In this document: positions 52,529-63,136 of the stretch, one piece after another
Layout of the letters: the number at the start of each line of letters is the position of its first letter
Position numbering within the stretch: position 1 is the first letter of the stretch
NCBI GenBank assembly: GCA_016110215.1
Contig: JADWQD010000006.1
Coordinates: 124,001 to 188,000 of the forward strand
Direction of reading: 5' to 3'
Length of the DNA stretch: 64,000 nt
Source of the DNA: Capronia americana
Lineage: Eukaryota > Ascomycota > Eurotiomycetes > Chaetothyriales > Herpotrichiellaceae
Program-made: the position numbers and the translations under genes
The notes under the pieces: generated by a model
What the model saw: the letters and a program-made list of their open reading frames with translations, nothing else
Database searches by the model: none
Told to the model about the DNA's origin: nothing

Positions 52529-55500
52529 ATGCAATCTGCGCCTCCTGAAGTTCCCCAAAACGCGACTTCGGTAAACCCAACCCGGCAAACCCCTTCGTCT
52601 CCCACACAGCATGGACTTTCGCACAATGATCAGCAGGCCTCTAGTGGCACGCTTCCCAGAAGTAGCCCTAGAGAGCCAACGCCAGCCCTTGAGGATACAT
52701 CGGACAGCATCTCTGTTAGCTCAGGCGGCACTCAACGTGGACGGTCCTCCCACGCCGGACGGCTGAGCCGGCAACACAGTTCGTCCCAGGAAGGTTCTCC
52801 TGGCAGCCGTATTGACGAATATGAACGAGCGTTCACGAAATACCGAAGACCATCTGATGAGATGATCTTCCAAATTGTCCCTTCAGCGAAAGACAAACCT
52901 TCCAGCGTGTCAATTGAGGGCTTTCCAAATGGTAAGAGGATAAATGCACACCCAACGATCGAGCAGACTGCTAACGTAGTGTAGAGGTGCTTACTCACAT
53001 ATTGTCTCATTTGCCTCCGGAAACCCTGTCTTCGATGAGCCTGGTCTCTCAACGATTCCACAAATTGGTGACCACCCCTCCTGCGTGGCGCATAGCTTTT
53101 GCGAGATATTTTCCAGGTGCGCAAGCTCTCGAAGTCGGACCAAGCAAGACTGCAAGAGACCCGGTGTCCGATATCGAGAAAACACAGCGAAGATTCTTCA
53201 CCCGCTTGTCGGCGCTTTCCTCATGGAGAAGCGAATACATCCTTCGGACCCGGTTGTTGCGATCGCTCGGTCGCGGTAGGCCAGCGATTGAGGCCATCTC
53301 TCGCTCTGGTGCTGCTCGCCATGCTAGCAGCGCTGCCGCGGCGGCGGTCACGACCTACGCGTCCGGTCTTTACTACCCGATCAGCCATCTGCACGCTACC
53401 TTTGGTGTAGGATTAAACAAAAAACAACCCGTGTTCATGCATGGCGCTGTTGAACAAGGCGGAGTGACAGTAAGCGATCCAGCGTCTGGAAAACCCGGCA
53501 CTTGGGGCACCACCGACTTTGATGCTTTCAGACACTTCGCGGATCAGTTTCCGGGTGAATTGCCGTATGGCTTAAGTCCCGGCAATGTGGTTGGCATGCC
53601 CAATGTCATGGATATCAGTCAGCCATATGGGAAGGTGTATGGAGAAGCCTTGCCTGGTGGCCGTCTCTTCTATACCTCCACCAGTGAGCAGCGCGGCCGT
53701 TTCGTTTCCATCTCGTCAACCGCGGATCATACACGTGGGATACCCGAAGCGACCATGATCAACTCTGCTATCTCCTCTGTCTGGATCGCGAAGTCTGAAT
53801 CAGTCCTGAAGGCTACGGATGGCCTCTTTGGATTTCTCGCGGGATTCTCAAATGGAATTCTCGGCGCATATGCTCTGGGTGTAAGCCCTGTACTTGATCG
53901 CCGATACGAGAAGGGCGAGCCTACGGCCAAATGGGTGCTTTGTCCAGGCGTGCCTATCATTGCGATCTGCATTGACGAGAAGATGTCCATCCGAAGACTG
54001 GCTGGTCATCGCATATGGGCTGCCGTGTTGAACGCGCTTGGAGAGGTATTCTACTTGAAGGACGCTCCCACGAGACCTCACTTCGCAGGCAAGGCCTCTG
54101 CCGATGAGCTTGAACGGCTTGCATGGCAAACCGGAAGAAGTGTGCAATGGTCACTCGTTGAAGCTACGCGGCGGACGGCCAAGCCGGATCCGTTTGGTAC
54201 TGCTAAAGTCGATGGCAGCTATAGCCCACGGAGTTCAAGTGACATGTCTGGTTTGAGCATCGATCAAATCATTGCTGAGACAAAGGAAGTGGAACAATTC
54301 CTATGCCACAAACCGAGACATTTCCAGAACCTCTGCGATGGGTGGGACATGCAGCGGAGACTGATCGTCGACTTCGCTGGTGACGACCATCACAATGCAG
54401 GAGAATCCATCTTTGTCATCGACTGTGGTCTATACGGTGATAGAGAGGCGGCGATTCGACGCTTTACTCGATCCAAGACAAAGATCTTAGCTGATTTCGA
54501 CTTGGACAGCTGGCCCACCATTGAATCGACCATGAAACGCTCGTCCATCCTTGGTGGAAGTCCTGTGCAGCATTCTCCGTATGCCTCACCCGCGCTGGGA
54601 AGCGTTCCCAGGTCGCGCACATCCAGCCAGGACGACTCTGCAGACTCGAAGTTCAGGGAAACTTGGTTTGTCTCTAGTTTCTTGTTCGCAGAGCACCGAA
54701 ACGTTCACGTTTCCGCCCTGGCGTCTGACGACTCGGAGTTCGCCGTGCTCAACGTCAATGAAGATCCTCTGCTCGGCATGTCTGGCGGGTCAAATACCTC
54801 GTCCCCATTGGCATCTCCTATGGGCCCTACTTCGACGCTCAGCTCAACCTCTGAGATACCTGGCCATCGTGCTCGGCTCTTCGGTATTGGCACCACGTCA
54901 GGTGTTGTCATGCTTTGGGACATGCGTGCTGGTCTCTCGCCCAGTGCTGATGTTGTCAACACTATTCAGCCGCTGAGGATCATATATACCAAGTCTCCTC
55001 AAATCGCTTCTCTTGCGCTTACTTCGTTGTACGTCGTACACGGTGGCAATGAAGGTCTTGTTCAAGCATGGGATCCACTGGCGTCAAGCACTGAGCCCAT
55101 CCGGACCTTGAATTCTCGATTTTCCGATCGAGCGAGAAGACGCATAGCTCAGGCTGAAGCATCTACGCATGGAGTTGGGAACAACTTCTACGCTGCCGGC
55201 GCCATTGCCCTAGATCCTGACCCGACCGCTTTGCGTGGAATGGTTTCGCTAGGATCCTATGTCCGGTACTGGTCGTACAGTTCCACTGCGGCTGATGCTT
55301 ACAAGAGTAGGAAGAGAGGTCAACTCCGTCGGCGGTCCGAACGAGGTAGTAACTCGACACCTGCTGGGCAGAAGGTCAGTGCGACTGGTCGCGGATTGAT
55401 CAACGATTACATTAGCAATGAGAGGCTTGAAATAGAGCGGGACAGGGTCGCGAGGGAAAAGGAAAGAGACCGTTTGACCGGGAGGTTTGGCACCAATCTG

Positions 55501-55977
55501 CTGGGGGAAGGGGCGAGCGAGGAAGAAATGCTTGCGTATGCCACCATGCTCAGCGAGGAAGCATTTTCGAATGAAGAGAAGAAGAGGAAGGAGAACTACG
55601 GAAGCAGCTCGGTTGCCTCACCCAGTCTGCCGCAAAGCCGCACCGATACTGACGCCGACCTCGAGGAAGCCATCCGATTGAGCTTGCTGGACAGCGAGCA
55701 GGTATCGTCGTCTCCTGCAGCGGATGAATTCAACATCCCCATTCGATACGCGAAGAGCTCCAGACATGGAACACCTTCAAAGGTCGCAAAGGCTGGAAGC
55801 AGTAAGGTGCAGCCATTAACGCAGGAAGTGGATGATTTGGAGTTTGCTCTGCAGCTGAGCCTTGCGGAGGAACAGAGCAGGCAGTTCATGGATATAGAAG
55901 ACTTTCCGGCGCTCTCACCGGCGTCGAGCAACGGGTCAGACAGTGGGAGGGGCAAAGGAAAGTCGAGGCGTCGTTGA
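52529..55977 (+). CDS. ufo1: Ufo1-like F-box / WD-repeat / UIM protein
   Basis: Two exons, 52529-52931 and 52985-55977, with a 53-bp intron (GTAAGA..TAG); 1131 aa. Splicing creates the F-box at about 135-180 (EVLTHILSHLPPETLSSMSLVSQRFHKLV). A beta-propeller follows, with weak WD repeats (for example LFGIGTTSGVVMLWDMRAG and YVVHGGNEGLVQAWDPLA). The C-terminus has two clear ubiquitin-interacting motifs (DADLEEAIRLSLLDS near 1023 and DDLEFALQLSLAEEQ near 1083) and a possible third (EEEMLAYATMLSEEA near 980). F-box plus WD plus multiple UIMs is the architecture of yeast Ufo1, an SCF substrate receptor whose UIMs drive its own turnover and bind the Ddi1 shuttle. The substrate in this fungus is unknown. 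The first 130 residues are disordered and Ser/Pro-rich. Confidence 0.88.
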
Positions 55978-56438
55978 GGAGTTTCTTTCTTCCCAGTACT
56001 ATTTTACTTTCGAGCTTGATAATTTCAGGGCAGCTGGTTGACTCGGGGTTCAGTTGATTGATAACATTTCTCCCAGCCGGGTTTCATCGACTCGGTAAAT
56101 CAATTTACAGTACCTTTCAAACAGAGGCCGCGATAGTCTTCATGTACAACGATGGTTCTCCTATCCATGGTAACTGTGGCCCTCAATGGTTATTACTGTA
56201 ATCCAAGAATCTCGCCAATTTGGCGGGCACATCGGCCTGACTCGGCATGCCTGATCAAACTCGGTTGGCCGCGGTGTTTCACGGTCTCCACTGCGCGAGC
56301 TCCAGCTTTTCCCCGAACTGCTGCGAGCTCTCAAAGCCTCGGGAAGCACTCCGCATTCTCTGGTTTTCACTTTAACCTTCGTGCTGCTGCAGAGCTGCTC
56401 ACCATGCACTGCGTCCGTGCCAGGCGAGCTCAGCAGCG
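55978..56438. promoter_or_regulatory. Intergenic region upstream of HIBADH
   Basis: 461 bp with the Ufo1-like terminator and the HIBADH promoter. No other feature. Confidence 0.5.
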
Positions 56439-57731
56439 ATGATAGTGCCTTCGATGTCGTCCGCCCTGCGGCGGGCTGCTTGCTCACAGTCTTTCAGAGC
56501 GTCTAGCCGGCATTTTTCGTGCACGGCTACACGAGATGCGTCGTGGGGTTTCATCGGGCTGGGAGCCATGGGTGAGTGCTTTCGCCCAAGAAGAAGCAAC
56601 AAGCCTGCTGACAATTTCGAGGATATCCCATGGCCAAAAACCTCCGAGCAAAGATCCCAGAGGGCGACACGCTGACCATATTTGACGTCAACGCTGCGTC
56701 GCTCGAGCAGTTCACCCAAGAAGCTACACCCGCAGGAGTGGTTGTTGCTAAGACTCCAAGAGAAGTGGCCGAGAAAGCTGTGAGTTCAACTTGCCTGGGG
56801 ACTGTATTGCTCCTTGACCTCTGCGTCCAATCGCCTTCTATGATGAGCCAATTTGTTCTATCTATGAATCTAAGTTGGGGACTTTTGTCAGAAGTCCTTG
56901 CCATGATTTCTTTTTTATTACAGCCAATCCTCTGAAGTTTGCGCTTCAAAATAGCCCTCGGTTGCCAACACTTTTTGCGCGCTGGGACTGACCGGCGTAT
57001 AATAGGATAATATCATCTCAGCTCTCCCCGAGCCACGTCATGTCAAGGGTGTTTTCGAGGAGATCCTGGCCTCTGCGCTGCCTAAGCCTCCCTCGGAGTC
57101 GTCGAGGCTCTTCATCGACTGCTCGACCATCGACCCCACAACGTCCCGAGAAGTCGCAAAATTGGTCAAAGAGAAGGCTGGTGCTGGCTTCGTAGACGCA
57201 CCTATGTCCGGCGGGGTGGTCGGCGCTCGTGCCGGAACTTTGACATTTATGGTGGGTGCCGAGAAGGAAGATATGCCCAAGATCCAGGAAATCCTATTAT
57301 TGATGGGCAAGAAGGTCTGGCATATGGGACCGCAGGGCACAGGGCTGAGCGGCAAACTGGCCAATAACTATGCATTGGCAATCAACAACATTGCTTGCGC
57401 AGAGGCCATGAATTTGGGTATGAGATGGGGAATCGAGGGTAAAGCTCTAGCAGATCTTCTGAACTCCGCGACGGGCAGAAGCTGGCCCTCCGAGATCAAC
57501 AACCCTGTACCCGGCGTTCTCGAAAGCAGTCCCGCAAGCAGAGGGTACGAGGGAGGCTTTGGAGTGAGTCTGATGAACAAAGATTTGAGGCTTGCTATGT
57601 CGGCGGCGCAAGAGGCTGGGGCAAAACTCGCTCTTGCGGAGAAGGCAAAGGAAGTGTACGATGCGACAGAGAAGGAGCACAAGGGTAAAGATTTCTCAGT
57701 CGTCTATCAGTGGTTGGGCGGCAAGGTGTAG
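56439..57731 (+). CDS. 3-hydroxyisobutyrate dehydrogenase, mitochondrial
   Basis: Three exons, 56439-56571, 56622-56779 and 57006-57731. The introns are 50 bp and an unusually long 226 bp (GTGAGT..TAG); 338 aa. The enzyme oxidises 3-hydroxyisobutyrate to methylmalonate semialdehyde in valine catabolism. An Arg/Ser-rich presequence (RRAACSQSFRASSRHFSC) precedes the NAD motif GLGAMGYPMAKNL, which is formed by splicing intron 1. The substrate-binding segment is FVDAPMSGGVVGARAGTLTFMVG, and the catalytic Lys sits in GLSGKLANNYALAINNI. A second ATG at 56454 (MSSALRR) is an equally good start. Splicing of the long intron joins EVAEKA to DNIISALPEPRHVKGVF, as in the family. Confidence 0.93.
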
Positions 57732-58150
57732 GTACCAGGTAGGCATCTACATTTCGGTTCCTCGGAACGCTCAATATCCCTTGAGCCCATTTAGCATGCT
57801 TCATCAGAGAGCTCACCTTTCCGTTGCTGTCGCTGCTGTTGCAGCATAGGAGGCCTCGGACTACTCGTACAATGTCGCCGCCAAACTCAACACACGACAA
57901 CAGAGCTGCCCATACACCTCAGTGTGGGCAAAGTGCAACCAAGGATCCATTCCCTTCACGACAACCCCTCTTCCACCCCCACAAGTACGTGAATACCTGG
58001 GACATTCAATCAATGCACCCTGCAAGCATCCGATCTATCAAACAGGAGGACTCTTCCCGACTCTTATTAACGCCGAGGCTGGACCCCTGAGACAAGGAAG
58101 GAATCCATTCCTTCATCATTCCCTGTCCTGCCTGGCTCTTGACTCATTTT

Positions 58151-58330
58151 CGTTAATTCTTACACCCACTCACTCCATTATCGTTAATGCCCGTCGCGAG
58201 GCGTTACTGGCAATACCGTCAATCATCCTCGTTACTGCCAATTTCGTTAATGACCCTCTCCCACACCACAGGTCAAGCCTCGCGCGCTCAAGCGGTAACG
58301 TGTGCAACGGGAAGCCGCGATTTTCGTTAA
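58151..58330. repeat. CGTTAAT/CGTTAC short motif cluster
   Basis: TCGTTAAT or TTTCGTTAA occurs near 58150, 58181, 58244 and 58324. CGTTAC variants lie near 58202 and 58230. Confidence 0.6.
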
Positions 58331-58608
58331 GCAGATGTCGACAGTCCAGGTCTAGATGGGTCCGCGCGAGTGATTTGACGATGTCATACGCCTTGTGTGT
58401 GACTCCGCCGGCGATGTCATGCGGAATCATGCGGACAGGTGCTGGGGCCTGGAGGCAGTCCTGAAAAGTATAAGTATCTCCCTCTTCCTTCTCTGGTTCT
58501 GTCTTGCTTTTTCTTCTCATCAGCTTGACCATTCAGACCTCATCCTTCTGATATATATCTCTCTCTTTCTCTCTCACACACACAGGCTTCAAGCAACGTC
58601 TTGATTTG

Positions 58609-58870
58609 CCATGTCTTCTTTTCGACATTGTTCTCCTTTGAACATCTCTTCTCGACATTCTTTCGACATATCTATGTCTTGAGTGTGTCTTTTGGTCGAC
58701 ACGGTGTCTTTCTGGCACGTTGTTTGTAGCATTGTTCTTTTGAACATTTCTTCATTCAATATGTCTTCTTTTTGACATGCTTACTGTCGGACGTGTCGGT
58801 TGAAGCACCGCTTCAATTGAACACCTTTTCATTCGACATGTCTTCTTTTGAGCCTGTCCAACGTTCGACG
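58609..58870. repeat. Imperfect repeats of ATGTCTTCTTTT(C)GACAT
   Basis: CATGTCTTCTTTTCGACAT near 58609, ATATGTCTTCTTTTTGACAT near 58758 and GACATGTCTTCTTTTGAGC near 58837, with intervening related pieces. Pyrimidine-biased on the plus strand. Confidence 0.65.
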
Positions 58871-58899
58871 TACCGTTTGAGGACGGCTTTTGTTAAGCA

Positions 58900-59095
58900 T
58901 GAGCACATTCATGTGAACAGGCACATTGGTGTAGAGAACACCCGTCCGTGTGAACACGTTCATGTGAACAGAGATATCCGTGTGAACACACTTATGTGGA
59001 CACGTTCATGTGAACGCACGCATTCGCGTGCACACTTCCATGTGAACAGATCCATCCTTGTGGACATGTTCACAAACCACGTTCATGTGAATGAA
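58900..59095. repeat. GTTCATGTGAAC near-palindromic repeats
   Basis: Units of the type CATGTGAACA/CGTGTGAACACGTTCATGTGAAC recur about eight times with variable spacing. In one frame they encode repeated HVNR peptides (ORF 58772-59149). Confidence 0.7.
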
Positions 59096-59925
59096 CTTTC
59101 AGCGTCGGTACAACCACGCGGAAAAAGGTCGCACATACTTGTCGTTTGAGCAAGGTAAGTTCCTCAGATATCACCCCGTCATTTACGATGCCAAAGCACA
59201 CAATTGCTAACAGTCATTCCTGCAGACATTGTTCATGATGGCGTGTTCTTCCTCTCTATGAACCAGCAACACCATTCAAATATGGTTGGCCCATCGCCCC
59301 CTACCTGTTTCAGGAAGCCGCTGGCCAGCGAAGTTACGACAAGGCACAGTTGTGAACAACTTTGGACCTCTCTTCAGACAAGAGGTATGTTTCTGAAATT
59401 TCCATCCCCATGCAATCAACTGAGACTGACCATAGTTGTTGTGTTATACAGATATTTCACGACGGCGTGTCCTCTTTACTTTCTATATGGAATAGTTCCA
59501 TATGTCTGTTCACGGAGGCGTTTTCCCTTCACACACGCATGGTTGGTCTTTGAGAGTCGCCGTGAACAAGGAAGTGTTGGTTGAATGAAGATGAGGAAGA
59601 GGAGGAATCAGTGTTGGCACATCCTCACCTGATTGCGGAGTTCTATGACCCTCAAGGTCAATGGAGTTACGACCCGTTGGTGTCGATGTTGTACATGGTG
59701 GAGTGCAACACCCCGTCAACGGTTGACACATTGCGTTGACCAGGCCTCTTACGGTTCAGAGTGGCTTCTCAGTCCACTGATGACATTTCCCGATGGGAAT
59801 ACCGTTGTCCATGGGTGTGGACCTCGTTCCACCACCGACATGACCTCTTCCTTGGCATGGTTGCAGTCCATGCCGAATGGCCTTATTCATTATCCAGACA
59901 GTGTGTCCTCGGATCATCGACATCA

Positions 59926-60130
59926 ACATAACCATGTCTATGGCGTTTCCAGCTCATCAACATCGATATTGACATCGACATCGACATTACCGAGACTGAT
60001 ATAATCATGTCTATGTCGTGTTTTCAGTTCATAAACATCGATATCGAGATCAATATCGACAACGACACCCAAATCGACATCCACAGCGACACTCACATCG
60101 ACATCCAGATCGACACAATCATGTCATGTC
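59926..60130. repeat. ACATCGA-based repeats and ~73-bp duplication
   Basis: CATGTCTATG...TCATAAACATCGATAT-type blocks recur with a spacing of 73 bp (59933 and 60006). They are surrounded by dense ATCGACATC hexanucleotide repeats up to about 60118. Confidence 0.7.
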
Positions 60131-60438
60131 TACAGCGGCAGCGGTCACCTGGATATACGGTTACGTCCGATCGCTTACAACGGCAATCCGCCGCATTCAA
60201 GTATACGCTCCGGTGTGAATCATGGTGCAACAGTTCAAGCACTCAGCCCAATGTTGACGACAGCGTTATGTGCCTGGTGTTGAAGAGCCCCCACAAGGCG
60301 CTGTCCTGGAGACCGAGAGCCTACGCTGTTGGTTGCGGACTCCGATTGCATGACCAGCCGTTCACTTCGGTTGCGCACGGCGGCAGTTTCGGAAAAAGAA
60401 GTGTCATCGTAGGACACACTACACTGCGAACTAGTGTT

Positions 60439-60516
60439 CAATATTGTGGTACGGCGAGGTGGAATTGGCGATGGCACTCTGGTGTGGCCAGCGGGCTAGC
60501 ATCAATATTGTGGTAC
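60439..60516. repeat. 14-bp direct repeat CAATATTGTGGTAC
   Basis: Copies at 60439-60452 and 60503-60516, 64 bp apart. Confidence 0.75.
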
Positions 60517-60567
60517 CCGTGTGCTTGGGGGGGAAGGACGCTATGGGAGGAAATTCAGAAGTTCCGG

Positions 60568-60755
60568 AACTCTCATGAGAGAGTGTTCGGCTTCAAGAAC
60601 AGCAATATCGTAGTCGGTTCTTGAGGTTCACGACGAGGAAAGCCGTGTTCATGAGCCAACTCTCACGAGAGAACTTTGGCTTCAAGAATAGGAAACATCA
60701 TGGGTCAGTTCTTGAGGTTTACTACGGGCAAAGCCGTTTGTCCGAGTCAACTCTG
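60568..60755. repeat. ~90-bp imperfect tandem duplication
   Basis: Two copies starting at 60568 and 60658, plus the start of a third at 60749. Shared blocks are AACTCTCA(T/C)GAGAGA, GGCTTCAAGAA and GTTCTTGAGGTT, ending in GCAAAGCCG or GGAAAGCCG. Confidence 0.75.
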
Positions 60756-61600
60756 ACTTTGGGTGGTGGTGATGATGGCCTTGGTGGAGACGGACAGCAT
60801 ACAGTGCCCCTTACGGGGAAGAGGAGGAATTCAATACATGTGGAAGTTGACTCGTAAGAGGTGGAAGATGCTGGCACTGGGCACAGTGAGCGGTGGATGG
60901 AAGCTATCCTACTGGCCAACAACCGGTGCGCAAAACAGTCACCGGTTATCCTTTGTGTTTGCTGAACATGTTGGTCTGTTTATCGAAAGAAAACTCTAAA
61001 AGCGCAATTCCTGGCCTCTGTTTCTTTCCAACTTGTCCTTTGTTCGTTCAAGAGTTGACTGCAGCCTCGCCTCGTAGGGTTTGTTAAGCCTCGCCTGTGT
61101 TCAACTGCTGAGCGTCTTTACTCGCAGATTTTTGGTGCGCTTGCAGAAAGTTGACCATTCAATCACCGCGCAAGATTCGTTCCCCGGCCGCTCGAAGCCG
61201 CGCGTTTGACTCGGTCGCTATATCATGATTCCGTTCCTGATGCGGGCCATGTTCCAGGCCGAGTTCATTGCAATTCACTCTGCTGGTCCTTCTGTGCCAT
61301 TGAAGCGCCCTTTGCGCGATCCTTGTTGACTTTCATGCCTGGCAGCGCGCCCATCTGGTTCTCTCGGGTTGTGCCGACTCTTCTGGTCTGAATTCATGTC
61401 GTGGACTTGTACCGGTTTCGTTGGTCGATGCCACAACCGTGTGCAGCGATGCATTTGAGCACAGCAAGCACTGAGAGGGATCTAAGGCGAGCGGTAGCTG
61501 AAAGATATTCGACCGGACGTTGCCTGCTGTTGATGACCATCGGGGGAGGGGTCCCAAGGTACTCGGTTGGGGTTAAATCCAATGCATAGCGGCTGGGTCT

Positions 61601-63136
61601 TCACAGGATGACATTTCGAATCGCCATTGTCGCCACGCGAGAATCTCTTTCTTCCGACTCTCCCCTCTCTTTCCTTCTCACAGCTTCGTCGTATGCCTCC
61701 TTGGCGAACTCCCGGATATCGTCCTCCAAGAAGAAGAATTTCAATTCTTTCTCGAGGTTCTTCCATTGTCGCGCCTCTCCATATTTGTCGAAAAATTGGC
61801 GCAGGACCGTGGTCCAGCCAGGAGGACGGATCTGGCCGTGTTGCAAGACGGTGCCAATCATCATGTTGCTCCAGAGGAAACATTTCCGTTCTGGAGATTT
61901 GTGGCTTGGCGTTTGGTTGAGGGCGATGTCGGCAAGTGCTTTTAACGCCGTCTCGTAGAATCCAGTCAGATGGTCCTGGAAGTATATGATCCTTAACAGG
62001 TAACAATAAGCTACGAGGCCGTGAGAGAGAAATCTTTCTGTCGTAGTGGTCTGCAGCGTGGCCAATCGATGCAGGTCTTCGAGGGTTGTCTGAATCTTCC
62101 GTCTGGAAACCGTGTCAAAGCCCCCCGTACGCCGAGAATCCGCCATCTTTCCCTTTATGCCAGAAAAGTCGGACAGAAGTCGTATCATTTGCAGAGAAAG
62201 TACGCCTGTCAAACCAATGTCACAGAACCCCTGGGGTAGTTTAGCCAACATCTCACAGACTTCAGGCTTGAACGGATGCGCCATGTAGACCGGAAATTCG
62301 GCGTTTTGGAGGATTTGGCCATCGTACCGAGCTGGCTTGTCGGAGGTGGAGTCAGCTGCGAACAGGAACGACCATAACGCCTCGTAAGCGTCCACATTCG
62401 TCTTGAGTAATCTCTCCCAGGGCGACGTGGTTTTGAACCCGCCCCGGATCCTCACCATCTGCCTCATGCCGGAGACGTGAGCGCAAGCGGCGCTGTGATC
62501 GCCGAGGATATAGTCAATCGTGCCCAAGGTTGCCACGACCAGTACGGTCGTATCGTCAGAGCATTGCTGCGGGTCCTCCAGCCGAGCGCGCAGTTTGGTC
62601 ATGACATTTCCCTTGTGCCACACAAAATGTCTGTCTCCACGGGCAGATTGGCCGGACGTGGCCAGGTATGTTGCCCGACAAAGAGCGACGAGCGCTTCAA
62701 AGTAGACGGCCGATTTCAGCGCATGAGGCCAAAGAAGGCTCAGGTACGGGTTGGTGTGTCCTTCGATTGCGAAGGCTGTGCCATGCTGAGGTGCCCAAAC
62801 TTGGACGTCTAGACAGTCAGAAAGGACATTGACAGATGTGGGTCAAGACTCACAGAACTGGGCCATCTGGCTCACGCAGCCGGCACTTGGAATTGGAAAC
62901 GTCTGAAACGGATCAAGCAGAAGACCATTGGTTGGAGACTTCTTGAGCTGCAATTGACCTTCGATAGCCTTCTGCAGCAGGTCTTCCTTCGCTTTTCTGG
63001 CCTTGGGGTCCAGGTGCTTGAGTTGGACAATGTTGCGCCGGGGCGAGCGATGTACGCGCCGACGCTTGATGGCGTTTTGCTGTGCCCATGACTGCGGGGT
63101 TGTGATTGAAACCGTCAAGACTGGTTCTTGCATCAT
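61601..63136 (-). CDS. Fungal transcription-factor-domain protein without zinc cluster ('tachykinin family'-type)
   Basis: Two exons, 63136-62854 and 62808-61601, with a 45-bp intron (GTGAGT..TAG); 496 aa. The N-terminus (PVLTVSITTPQSWAQQNAIKRRRVHRSPRRNIVQLK) resembles the short basic block of a large family of fungal proteins often labelled 'tachykinin family' or fungal-specific transcription factor. The body carries the helical hallmarks of that domain: HALKSAVYFEALVALCRATYL, VVATLGTIDYILGDHSAACAHVSGMRQMVRIRGG, and a C-terminal FLWSNMMIGT...PPGW...LRQFFDKYG. No Zn2Cys6 cluster is present, so direct DNA binding is doubtful. The first of two adjacent ATGs is used. Confidence 0.82.

Larger units (their letters stand above)
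57732..61600. other. 3.9-kb repeat-rich region without a convincing gene
   Basis: Made of successive imperfect repeat families (annotated separately) with intron-like GTAAGT..CAG and GTATGT..CAG segments near 59155-59225 and 59385-59451. Short ORFs of up to 205 codons have repeat-derived composition. It could be a decayed gene, a spliced non-coding transcript or an orphan gene. The two HIBADH-proximal hundred bases are its 3' UTR. Confidence 0.6.

Noticed and set aside
57732..61600. Retrotransposon or DNA transposon remnant
   Set aside because: No transposase or reverse-transcriptase-like peptide in any frame, and no terminal inverted or long terminal repeats were seen.
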